Source of the DNA: an uncultured Bacteroidota bacterium
GTDB taxonomy: Bacteria > Bacteroidota > Bacteroidia > Bacteroidales > CAIWKO01
Assembly: GCA_937934705.1 (NCBI GenBank)
Contig: CALGYY010000125.1
Coordinates: 1 to 24,421, forward strand
Direction of reading: 5' to 3'
Length of the DNA stretch: 24,421 nucleotides
Below the pieces are notes generated by a model, which did not search any database, had not been told where the DNA came from, and was given only the letters and a program-made list of their open reading frames with translations. Below, in pieces: positions 7,585-15,453 of this stretch. The first letter of the stretch is position 1, and each line of letters starts with the position of its first letter. The translations under genes and the position numbers were made by a program.

Positions 7585-8709
7585 ATGAGGGTGTGCAAAA
7601 GATGCCTGATGGACGAAACAGCCGCCTCAGTGGTGTTTGACGATGAGGGGGTGTGCAATTACTGCAGGAAACACGACCTTTTACTGACCTCCTATCCACA
7701 GGATGAGAATGAGCGAGCTCGAAGGCTTGATCATCTGCTAAGTGAAATCAAGAGAAAAGGATACGGTAAACGCTATGATTGTATTGTCGGTATCAGCGGG
7801 GGGACCGACAGCACATACACGCTCAAGCGGGCATGTGAAGCGGGATTGAGGCCTCTGGCCGTATTCTTTGATAATGGCTGGAGTACAGAAATATCAGTAT
7901 CCAACATACATCACGCGGTGAAAAAGCTGGGTGTTGACCTGTTCACATATGTTGTCAACTGGGAAGAGTTCAGGGAACTGCAGGTGGCCTTCCTGAAAGC
8001 CTCCGTACCCTGTGTGGAAGTCCCCACTGATGTGGCCATCATGGGCACTCTTTACCGCCTGGCCAAAAAAGAAAAAGTCAGCTATATTCTGAGCGGTGCC
8101 TCCTTTATTACCGAAGGGATCGTTCCGATCGAATGGAGTTATATCGACGGAACTTACGTGAAATCAGTCAACCGGAAGTTCGGAAAGGGGGTTCTCAGAA
8201 CCTATCCGAATCTCAGTCTCACGGATGTTTTCATCAACACATTCATCCGTCGTATCCGTGTGATTCCCTTCACCAACTATTTCGATTATGACAAGGCCGC
8301 TGCCAGGAAGGAGCTTGAAGCAAGCCTGGACTGGAAATATTATGGCGGGCATCATTATGAAAATATATACAGCCATTGGGCTTTTGGATGGTATACCCTG
8401 AAAAAGTTCGGTTTTGATAAGAGAAAAGTTTCTCTGTCTGGTCCTTTAAGGATGGGCAGGATCAGTCGTGAAGATGCTCAGGCTGAAATAGCTTCACCGC
8501 CTGAGGTTAAGGATGAGGTAACAGAATATGTCAGGAAAAAGCTGCTTCTGGGAGAAAGTGAAATGCAGGCAATCATTGAAGCCCCAAACAAGAGTTTTCG
8601 GGATTACCGGACCTCCTATAATCTGGTCAGGCGTTTTCGCTTTATCCTTCGTGCCGCCATCCGGATGGGTCTGATACCGGAGGTTGCATATTATAAATAC
8701 TTTGATTGA
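7585..8709 (+). CDS. N-acetyl sugar amidotransferase, WbpG/PseA-like
   Basis: A 374-residue protein. The N-terminus carries two CxxC pairs (Cys4/Cys7 in VCKRCLMD, Cys24/Cys27 in VCNYCRKH), a probable zinc site that is a hallmark of the WbpG family. A PP-loop ATP-pyrophosphatase motif SGGTDS follows (71-76). Known members adenylate the acetamido group of an activated sugar and use ammonia to make an acetamidino group on surface sugars, normally with HisH- and HisF-like partners that release the ammonia. Neither partner gene is in the window. The end overlaps or nearly abuts the DUF354 gene, so the two are probably translationally linked. Family assignment is firm; the exact sugar is unknown. 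Confidence 0.85.
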   Translation: MRVCKRCLMDETAASVVFDDEGVCNYCRKHDLLLTSYPQDENERARRLDHLLSEIKRKGYGKRYDCIVGISGGTDSTYTLKRACEAGLRPLAVFFDNGWSTEISVSNIHHAVKKLGVDLFTYVVNWEEFRELQVAFLKASVPCVEVPTDVAIMGTLYRLAKKEKVSYILSGASFITEGIVPIEWSYIDGTYVKSVNRKFGKGVLRTYPNLSLTDVFINTFIRRIRVIPFTNYFDYDKAAARKELEASLDWKYYGGHHYENIYSHWAFGWYTLKKFGFDKRKVSLSGPLRMGRISREDAQAEIASPPEVKDEVTEYVRKKLLLGESEMQAIIEAPNKSFRDYRTSYNLVRRFRFILRAAIRMGLIPEVAYYKYFD

Positions 8710-8714
8710 ATTTA

Positions 8715-9764
8715 ATGAAAATACTGGTCGACATCAATCATCCGGCACACGTCCATTTCTTCAGGCACCTGGTATTACATGCCCTGGAGAGAGGTGATGA
8801 AGTGGTGATCACGGCCAGTGAAAAAGACGTTGCGCTAACGCTCCTGAGGGCGTTTGAATTTCCTTTTATTTCAATAGGCACTTATGGGCGTTCAAAGTTG
8901 GTGAAGCTTCTGCGCCTGCCTCTTCTGACCTGGCGGATGCTGATGGTGGTCAGGAGGCATAAACCGGATGTGCTTCTGGGAATTGCGTCTTTCAGGGCAG
9001 CCCAGGCAGGATGGCTGATGCGGCGGCCGGTATTGGTGTTTGACGACACAGAGCATTCCGTTTTCGAGATCATGATGTACAGGCCGTTTGCAAGGGCCAT
9101 TTACTCTCCGGATTGTTTCAGAAAGCAGCTGGGGAGCAAGCATGTGCTTTATCCGGGCTATCATGAGCTGGCTTATCTTCACAGCAGCCGTTTCAGGCCG
9201 GATGCGGGAATCTGGAAAGAACTGGGACTTTCAGAAGGGAGCCCTTATGTGATCATGCGTTTTGTTGGCTGGGCGGCCTTCCATGACCGGGGGAAGAGCG
9301 GTCTTACGTATGCCATGAAGCTGGAAGCCGTAAAGGCCTTTGAAAAACACGCAACCGTATTCATTTCATCAGAAGCGCCCCTGCCCGCTGAACTTGAGGC
9401 CTACAAAATGAAGCTTCCTCCGCACAGGATGCACCAGGCGATGTATCATGCCTCACTGGTGTTTGGAGAAGGTGCAACCATGGCTTCGGAGGCAGCATGC
9501 CTGGGGACACCCAACATTTATTTTGACAGCTTTGGCATGGGGTATACCAAAGAACTTGAAGATCGTTACGGCAGCATAATCAGTTATTCGCCCACTGAGG
9601 CAGATATGAAGAGCGCCATCCGGAGGGGTGTTGAAATCCTTGTGTCAGGGACGGCAAAAAAGGAATGGCAAAGCCGGAGGGAGGACATTATGCGGGATAA
9701 AAAGGATGTTACTTTACTGATGACAGACTGGGTTTGTAAACATGTACAGCGATGTGCGGAATAA
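8715..9764 (+). CDS. DUF354 family GT-B-like protein
   Basis: A 349-residue protein from the ATG at 8715 (a TTG at 8706 overlapping the previous stop is the alternative). It opens with KILVDINHPAHVHFFRHLV, the DUF354 signature of an N-terminal Rossmann half. The motif FVGWAAFHD in the middle and GEGATMASEAACLGTPNIYF near the C-terminus resemble the nucleotide-sugar-binding half of MurG and UDP-GlcNAc 2-epimerases. The family is usually found in polysaccharide clusters, but its reaction is not settled; a sugar transferase or epimerase-like activity is inferred from the fold. The gene overlaps asnB by 13 bases, which argues for translational coupling and matched amounts. Confidence 0.8.
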   Translation: MKILVDINHPAHVHFFRHLVLHALERGDEVVITASEKDVALTLLRAFEFPFISIGTYGRSKLVKLLRLPLLTWRMLMVVRRHKPDVLLGIASFRAAQAGWLMRRPVLVFDDTEHSVFEIMMYRPFARAIYSPDCFRKQLGSKHVLYPGYHELAYLHSSRFRPDAGIWKELGLSEGSPYVIMRFVGWAAFHDRGKSGLTYAMKLEAVKAFEKHATVFISSEAPLPAELEAYKMKLPPHRMHQAMYHASLVFGEGATMASEAACLGTPNIYFDSFGMGYTKELEDRYGSIISYSPTEADMKSAIRRGVEILVSGTAKKEWQSRREDIMRDKKDVTLLMTDWVCKHVQRCAE

Positions 9765-11578
9765 GCGGAATTTACCGGATTTCAGGAGCGGAAGCAGGGG
9801 ATGAGGCACTGATCCGTGCGATGAATAAAGCACAGGCGCACCGTGGTCCCGATGACGAAGGGGTATGGACGGGATCCCGCTGTTCCCTGGGACATAAACG
9901 ATTGTCAATTATCGATCTCAGTAGTGACGGACACCAGCCGTTTATCAGTGATGACGGCCGGTATATACTTACTTTTAATGGTGAGATATACAATTATATC
10001 GAACTCAGGGATGAGCTCAGGGGTCAGGGCTGTTCCTTCAGGACCAGGACCGATATTGAGGTTCTCATGCGATCGTTCATACACTGGGGGGAGGACTGTC
10101 TTTCCCGATTCAACGGGATGTTTGCATTTGCTATTTACGACACCCTTACTCATGAACTCTTTTTTGCCCGCGACCGTTTCGGCATTAAACCGCTTTACTA
10201 TTTTGAAAAGGAAGGAGTACTGGTGTTTGCCAGTGAAATCAAGGCGTTGAAAGCATTTCCCGGCTGGAGGCCGGAGGTGAATGAACACGCCATATTTGAT
10301 TATCTGTGTTTCAACCGGACGGATGTACATGATGAAACTTTCATGCGGCAGGTGAAAAGGCTTCCGAAAGGCTGCAAAGCACGGATCTCGCAGGGTGTAG
10401 TACGCATCAGCAAATGGTGGAACCCCCTGGATTATCTCACACCGGCCCCAATGGATCGACAGCAGGAGGCAGAGGAAACCATCAGAGAACTCTTTCTTTC
10501 CTCGCTTACACTCAGGATGCGGAGTGATGTCCCGGTTGGCAGCTGCCTGAGTGGCGGACTGGATTCCTCCATCATCATTGGTGCACTGTTTCATCATTTG
10601 AATCCCGGCAGTCACTTCAGGACATTCACTGCTTCTTTTCCCGGTTTCAGTCTCGATGAAACGGCCTATGTGGATGCACTCAATCAGGAATATCCTTTTG
10701 AAAACCACAGGGTATTCCCCGATGCAGCTTCTGCTTTCGATGATCTGGAGCGTTTTGTATACACCAATGATGAACCCACCACCGGGCCCTCGTTCTATTC
10801 CCAGTATCGTGTCATGCAACTCGCAAGGGAAAAGGGGATCACCGTTTTGCTCGACGGACAGGGCGGGGATGAGAGCTTTGCCGGCTACCAGTATTTCCAT
10901 GGTTTTAATTTTACCGGACTGCTGCACCGCAGACAATACCTGAAACTCAGCGGTGAGATCGCAAAAGCCCTTCTTCGACGACAGGATAAAGAAGCCTTCT
11001 ATACCTTCATTTTTCAGAATGTTTCACCATTACGCAGAAAGAAGCTGCTGAAAAGAACCTTACCGCATATCAGCCATGAATTCTTCTATGATAACATTGA
11101 AAACAGCCTGATATTTAAAGAGTTTTTTGAAGCGGAAGATCTTAATCACAGCATTGCCCGGCATTTTCAGTATAAACTTGAACACCTCCTCAGGATGGAA
11201 GACCGGAATTCCATGGCCTTCCAGATTGAAGCCCGTTTACCCTATCTCGATTACCGCCTGGTTGAATTCCTCCTGTCGCTTCCCGCAGAGATGAAGATCC
11301 GGAAAGGAGAAAACAAATTGCTGCAAAAGCGTGCATTGGGACAATATACCATACCTAAGATACTGGATCGGCGCGATAAAATCGGTTTCGGAACACCGGG
11401 CAGGGAGTGGATGCAGCATACAGGCTGGAGCCTGGCCAATGCAGAGCATTATCGGTATCTGCAGGATCAGTTTCCCGGAGTGTTTACAGGCGGATTGCCC
11501 CTGAAGAATTCTGAGTACGATCGCTGGAAGATCAGCCAATTGGCCGTCTGGCACCATTTGTTCATCACATCACTATAA
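9752..11578 (+). CDS. asnB: Asparagine synthase-type glutamine amidotransferase
   Basis: A 608-residue protein with both AsnB domains. The class II glutaminase is complete: catalytic Cys2 after the initiator Met (MCGISG), RGPDD at 31-35 and NGEIYN at 76-81. The synthetase domain carries the PP-loop SGGLDSS (267-273) and later LLDGQGGDESFAGY and EARLPYLD. Length is normal. The enzyme releases ammonia from glutamine and transfers it to a substrate activated with ATP. In sugar clusters, relatives of this type are thought to amidate sugar carboxylates instead of making asparagine. Here it sits between DUF354 (13-base overlap) and a membrane protein (3-base gap), so a glycan role is inferred. Housekeeping asparagine synthesis cannot be excluded. 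Confidence 0.88.
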   Translation: MCGISGIYRISGAEAGDEALIRAMNKAQAHRGPDDEGVWTGSRCSLGHKRLSIIDLSSDGHQPFISDDGRYILTFNGEIYNYIELRDELRGQGCSFRTRTDIEVLMRSFIHWGEDCLSRFNGMFAFAIYDTLTHELFFARDRFGIKPLYYFEKEGVLVFASEIKALKAFPGWRPEVNEHAIFDYLCFNRTDVHDETFMRQVKRLPKGCKARISQGVVRISKWWNPLDYLTPAPMDRQQEAEETIRELFLSSLTLRMRSDVPVGSCLSGGLDSSIIIGALFHHLNPGSHFRTFTASFPGFSLDETAYVDALNQEYPFENHRVFPDAASAFDDLERFVYTNDEPTTGPSFYSQYRVMQLAREKGITVLLDGQGGDESFAGYQYFHGFNFTGLLHRRQYLKLSGEIAKALLRRQDKEAFYTFIFQNVSPLRRKKLLKRTLPHISHEFFYDNIENSLIFKEFFEAEDLNHSIARHFQYKLEHLLRMEDRNSMAFQIEARLPYLDYRLVEFLLSLPAEMKIRKGENKLLQKRALGQYTIPKILDRRDKIGFGTPGREWMQHTGWSLANAEHYRYLQDQFPGVFTGGLPLKNSEYDRWKISQLAVWHHLFITSL

Positions 11579-11581
11579 GAA

Positions 11582-12577
11582 TTGTCAAGAACCGGAATAC
11601 ATATAATCAAAATAATAATCTCTGTTGTCATTACAGGAGGAATTGTTTATTACCTGTACCGTAACGGGTACTTCCTGACCTTTTCACAGGCCGGTGGGAG
11701 TGACTGGGCAGTGCTGTTGCTGCTTACGCTTGCCAGTTATTTCGTTTCCGGCTGGCAGTTGTGGTACCTGGTGCGCTTCATCAGCGGTAAAAGTATCCAC
11801 TGGACCGACATCCTTTTCATGCCGATGTCGATGAGCCTGTTTGGTTATATTATTCCGGCCAACGGGGGCTTTCTATACTCGGTATATTTTCTGAAGAAAA
11901 AGAATGCTGTTGACACGACAAACGGCTTTTCAGTGGCTGTGGTTACACTTTACCTTTCCTTTATTGTTTCAGGACTTGCCTTTTTAATTGCATCATGGGT
12001 TACCCAAATCCTGGAATGGCACCTCTTTCTGATCGCCCTCGCCCTTGTATTAAGTCCACTGCTGGTGACCGGGGGGAATATGATGCTGGCACTGCTCCCG
12101 CTGAAAGCCGGCAGCCGTGCAGAAAGGGCAAGAAAGTATCTTGATTCGGTTATCAGGCAGTCGAACAGCATGCTGCTGAACCGGCAGGTGGTACTGATGA
12201 ATTTCCTTTTTACGCTGGTGTCGCTCTTCTTGTTTTTCATGATGTACTTTTGGATCAACAAGTCGCTCGGGCTCGGCCTGTCGCTGGTGTCACTCCTTGC
12301 GTTGCTTGCGCTGATGCGAATTTCCAGTCTCATCCGCATTTTACCCGGTAATCTGGGACTCGAAGAGTTGTTTACCGCTGGCTTATTCGGTCTGATCGGA
12401 CATGATCCTTCGGTAGGCCTTGTGTTTTCAGTTTTCCTGAGATTTTGCTCTGTGATCATCATGATCCCTTTCGGGATCTCTCACACAGCATTCAACACGA
12501 AGTATTTCAGTATGAAGGATCTGCGTCATCTTTTACCGCGAAGGAAAAAGCGGGATGAGCAATCCACACCGGGATGA
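11582..12577 (+). CDS. UPF0104/lysylphosphatidylglycerol-synthase-type membrane protein
   Basis: A 331-residue, strongly hydrophobic protein with about eight membrane helices and a basic C-terminal tail (RRKKRDEQ). The pattern, including YIIPANGGFLYSVYFLKKK near 90-110 and RILPGNLGLEELF near 253-265, fits the membrane domain shared by LPG synthases and AglD-like proteins (UPF0104). Members in polysaccharide clusters are proposed to move lipids or lipid-linked intermediates, but no lysyl-transferase domain is present here. The only start near the previous stop is TTG at 11582, three bases after the asnB stop; the next in-frame ATG would remove the first two helices. It is the last gene of the operon. 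Confidence 0.8.
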   Translation: MSRTGIHIIKIIISVVITGGIVYYLYRNGYFLTFSQAGGSDWAVLLLLTLASYFVSGWQLWYLVRFISGKSIHWTDILFMPMSMSLFGYIIPANGGFLYSVYFLKKKNAVDTTNGFSVAVVTLYLSFIVSGLAFLIASWVTQILEWHLFLIALALVLSPLLVTGGNMMLALLPLKAGSRAERARKYLDSVIRQSNSMLLNRQVVLMNFLFTLVSLFLFFMMYFWINKSLGLGLSLVSLLALLALMRISSLIRILPGNLGLEELFTAGLFGLIGHDPSVGLVFSVFLRFCSVIIMIPFGISHTAFNTKYFSMKDLRHLLPRRKKRDEQSTPG

Positions 12578-12586
12578 TCTTTGTGA

Positions 12587-14776
12587 TTACTGAACCGAAA
12601 CTTTTGCTTTTTCGGTTTTAGCGTAATTGAGATTGTTACGGGCCCGTTCAAACTCAGGCATGAGTTCCAAAGCTTTTTCACAGGCTTTGATTCCCTCATC
12701 CCACATTTTCATGGCATTATATGCAGAGCAGATATTGTTGTAGGCTTCCGCATAGGATGGATTGATTTTCAGTGCTTCTTCGCAAGCTTCAATGCACTTT
12801 TTATAATCCCCGCGGTTGTAATATTCCAGGCTCAGGCTGAGGTAGCCCTCGGGAGAGGGGTTGCTCCTTGTTTGCTCTTCCAGTGTCTGGAGACTTCCTT
12901 TTCGGTTCTTCGACATCTCCAGATATTGAAGCGCATTCTTCTCGCCCGGAACAATCTGCAATGTTTCCTGAGCTACCGCCGCAAGAAGATCCCATTGCTC
13001 CTGCTCTGCATAGATGGCCATCATCAGATTGCGTGATTTGATGTCATTACTGAAGATCTGGACGGCTGTTTTCAGATTGGCGATGGCCTGATCGTAACGC
13101 TTCTGCTGATAAAGGAAACGGGCATAGTAATAATAGGGTTCCTGGTTGTTTCCGGCCACCCTGATAGCGCTCAGAAACCACTGCTCTGCCTCGGCGGTAG
13201 CGCCCATTGCGCCTTTCAGAATGCCCATGTTGATGTGCGTATAGGTCCAATTGGGCCAGATGTTGAGGGATTTCCGGTAATAATATTCAGCCTCAAAGAA
13301 TTCTCCTTTACCCATTTTTGATAATCCATAATTCATGAGGGCCCTGGCATTGCCGGGACTTGTTTTAACGATGTCTTCCCAGAGGGTGTCGTCATTGAGC
13401 CAGACTTTATTTCGCTGATAGGTCCCGTAAGCATATGCGCTTAAGAGTAGAACGGCAATGACCACAAGAGCCTTGGCAAAGGAGGAAGAAAGAAAAACGG
13501 GTTTTATTTTCCGTATGAACAGATATACGGTCCAGGAAACGGCGATGACCAGACCGACATAGGGAAAGAACAAACGGTGACTGTTGGCAACTTGTGAGAG
13601 GGCAAAAATGAAAGATGTGGGAATAGAAGCAATCAGGAACCATAACAATCCAAAAGCGATCGGACGCCCCTTTTCTGTGCGTGAAGCGATCACGGTGACA
13701 TAAAGCAGACCGGCCAGGAAAACAAAACCAATCCACATCCGGATATCCGCAGCACTTTCAAAAACTGCGAGGTCTGGGTCGGAACTGAGCCCCATGGGGA
13801 TGAAAAACTGCAGGAAATAAGTAAAGAGGATATACGGCTGGGTCATCAGATAGTCGAAATGATAATCCTTTCCGTAGGATGCGTTAAAGGTTCCTGAACT
13901 GCTGGTCTGCACGTAAAGCAACAGCTGGTTTCCCATGATTGCTGCGAATAGCAGAACAAAAGCCGGTAAAACGGTAACGATCAGTGCACGGGTGTTTTTC
14001 CACTGGCTCCTTCTGAAGAAATCTGCGATGGACATCTTTCGCTCGAAGAACATCACATAGATGAAAAGCAGAGCCGGGAACATGGCTGCAGTTTCTTTCG
14101 ACATCACACCCAGGACAGGAGGGATCAGGTAAAGCCAGTATCTGCGACAGAATTTGGAAAAGATAAACATCACCAGGCCCAGAATCATAAAGAAAGTGGA
14201 GAAAGACTCCGCCCGCTGACACAGGTAATTGATGGTTTCAGCCTGTCCGGGATGCAACATGTACCAGCCCACAGTAAAAAAGACGAGCCAGAGATTCCAC
14301 TCCTGTTTATAACTGATATTGAATAGCTTCAGGATCATAAAGAACATCAGTATCCCCTGCAGGAGGTAGATGATGAACATGGGCCAGTGATAGTAAAAAG
14401 GGACAAATCCTTCTTCCCATTTTTTTTCTTTGTTCAGTTTCAGCGGATCTTTGACTGAAAAATAATAATCAATAGCGGTACTTGTTGTTACAATGGGCTC
14501 ATATCCCAGGTTGTTGGGCATGGAGCCAAAGGTTCTGACGTCAGTAAAGAAATCAGGAATATTACTCAATGATCTGATGGCCGGGTTCTGGCTGATGGTA
14601 TGGGTATCGTCGAAATGGAAGCCATTGTTAAAATGGTTGGAATACGTCATAATCACTCCGGCCAGCAGCGCCAGGGCCAGGATCCAGGTCCACATCTTTC
14701 TTTTGGGGTTCGGGGGAATATCACCCGCAGGTTCCGATGATTGTATTAATGTTTCCTTTGTGGCCTTGTCTTTCAT
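12587..14776 (-). CDS. GT-C-like membrane protein with C-terminal TPR repeats (TMTC-like)
   Basis: A 729-residue protein. After a short polar N-terminus and the first membrane helix (~29-46) comes a periplasmic loop with NNGFHFDDTHTI; Asp56-Asp57 match the acidic pair of GT-C glycosyltransferases, and the loop continues as in bacterial TMTC/TPR proteins (FFTDVRTFG ... TSTAIDYYF). About ten further helices run to ~450. TPR repeats follow from ~470 to ~715, for example GNARALMNYGLSKMGKGEFF and PSYAEAYNNICSAYNAMKMW. Eukaryotic TMTC proteins are O-mannosyltransferases using lipid-linked sugar; a similar protein- or glycan-modifying activity is inferred here. It converges on the glycan operon with a 9-base gap. 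Activity is not proven by sequence. Confidence 0.75.
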   Translation of the reverse strand: MKDKATKETLIQSSEPAGDIPPNPKRKMWTWILALALLAGVIMTYSNHFNNGFHFDDTHTISQNPAIRSLSNIPDFFTDVRTFGSMPNNLGYEPIVTTSTAIDYYFSVKDPLKLNKEKKWEEGFVPFYYHWPMFIIYLLQGILMFFMILKLFNISYKQEWNLWLVFFTVGWYMLHPGQAETINYLCQRAESFSTFFMILGLVMFIFSKFCRRYWLYLIPPVLGVMSKETAAMFPALLFIYVMFFERKMSIADFFRRSQWKNTRALIVTVLPAFVLLFAAIMGNQLLLYVQTSSSGTFNASYGKDYHFDYLMTQPYILFTYFLQFFIPMGLSSDPDLAVFESAADIRMWIGFVFLAGLLYVTVIASRTEKGRPIAFGLLWFLIASIPTSFIFALSQVANSHRLFFPYVGLVIAVSWTVYLFIRKIKPVFLSSSFAKALVVIAVLLLSAYAYGTYQRNKVWLNDDTLWEDIVKTSPGNARALMNYGLSKMGKGEFFEAEYYYRKSLNIWPNWTYTHINMGILKGAMGATAEAEQWFLSAIRVAGNNQEPYYYYARFLYQQKRYDQAIANLKTAVQIFSNDIKSRNLMMAIYAEQEQWDLLAAVAQETLQIVPGEKNALQYLEMSKNRKGSLQTLEEQTRSNPSPEGYLSLSLEYYNRGDYKKCIEACEEALKINPSYAEAYNNICSAYNAMKMWDEGIKACEKALELMPEFERARNNLNYAKTEKAKVSVQ
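12593..12620 (+). terminator. Possible operon terminator inside the end of the convergent gene
   Basis: AACCGAAA (12593-12600) pairs with TTTCGGTT (12610-12617) around a 9-base loop, and two further T residues follow before AG. It sits 16 bases after the membrane-protein stop but within the last codons of the oppositely directed TPR gene. The short T-run makes this a weak terminator at best. Confidence 0.35.
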
Positions 14777-14795
14777 GGTACAGGAATTTGGAAGG

Positions 14796-14803
14796 CTAAA
14801 TTA
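14796..14803 (-). promoter_or_regulatory. -7-like element TAATTTAG for the TMTC-like gene
   Basis: One mismatch from TAnnTTTG, 19 bases before the ATG at 14776, in the divergent region shared with the PH-like gene. No -33 element was seen. Confidence 0.3.
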
Positions 14804-14859
14804 GAAAAAAAATCGCCTTCAAAGCTCAAGCAATCAGGTGACTTTATACGGATGAATTG

Positions 14860-14867
14860 TATATTTG
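14860..14867 (+). promoter_or_regulatory. -7 promoter element TATATTTG for the PH-like gene
   Basis: An exact TAnnTTTG match, 14 bases before the ATG at 14882, giving a leader of about 10 bases. It lies inside the extension that would result from using the in-frame ATG at 14852, so it decides the start. Confidence 0.55.
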
Positions 14868-14881
14868 CCAAAACCCTTGTT

Positions 14882-15445
14882 ATGAAACCCCAGGAAAACA
14901 CCGATTATCTTTTGTTTAAATCTGCCATCCGTGTCGACGGCGCCATTACCAACCAGCATAAAGGGAACCTCTTTATAACCAAGAAGTTCATAATGCTGAA
15001 TGTTTCGCACAATATGGATCTGATGGAGACGGCTTTCGGCGAGACAGGACATGAGCATGAATACAAGGACGATCAGACCCTGAATCCATTCAAAAATATT
15101 GCGGCCGGTGTTCACAATGTCGGAGTCGCAGGGAAAGAGGTTAAGGAAAGCTTCAGGCAATCAAAAGCCTTCTATGCGCTCGAACGACTGGTGAAAGAAA
15201 ACTATAAACTGATCTCTGAGAAGGCCGCCGGGGCGGAATCAATCGAAGCTCTCGAAGAAACAGTACGGCAAATGTGCATACCCAATGAACTGAGCCTGGT
15301 TCTCAGGGTTGATCAGATCGCGGAAATCAAATCCGGTTTTTTCAAGGTATGGTTCAACGGATTTAAGGTGCTGATGCGCGATGGTCAGCAGTTTAAGGTT
15401 ATCTTCGGCAGCACGAAGAAAATGCGGAATTTTATTGGGAAGTGA
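14882..15445 (+). CDS. Hypothetical cytoplasmic protein, PH/GRAM-like
   Basis: A 187-residue protein from ATG 14882. An in-frame ATG at 14852 is rejected because a perfect -7 promoter lies between the two. There is no signal peptide or membrane helix. The first ~45 residues (KSAIRVDGAITNQHKGNLFI) and the last ~50 (VDQIAEIKSGFFKVWFNGFK) look like the two halves of a bacterial PH/GRAM-type beta-sandwich, split by a charged, probably helical middle (~50-125). Domain assignment is by eye and tentative, and the function is unknown. It stands alone on its strand and converges on the GT4 gene with an 8-base gap. Confidence 0.6.
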   Translation: MKPQENTDYLLFKSAIRVDGAITNQHKGNLFITKKFIMLNVSHNMDLMETAFGETGHEHEYKDDQTLNPFKNIAAGVHNVGVAGKEVKESFRQSKAFYALERLVKENYKLISEKAAGAESIEALEETVRQMCIPNELSLVLRVDQIAEIKSGFFKVWFNGFKVLMRDGQQFKVIFGSTKKMRNFIGK

Positions 15446-15453
15446 AGCCCTGA

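Noticed and set aside
9905..10936. 343-codon open frame on the - strand inside asnB
   Set aside because: It is fully antisense to a complete, well-motifed AsnB gene. Its translation has no recognisable domain or signal, and no promoter precedes it; GC-rich coding DNA often leaves such frames.
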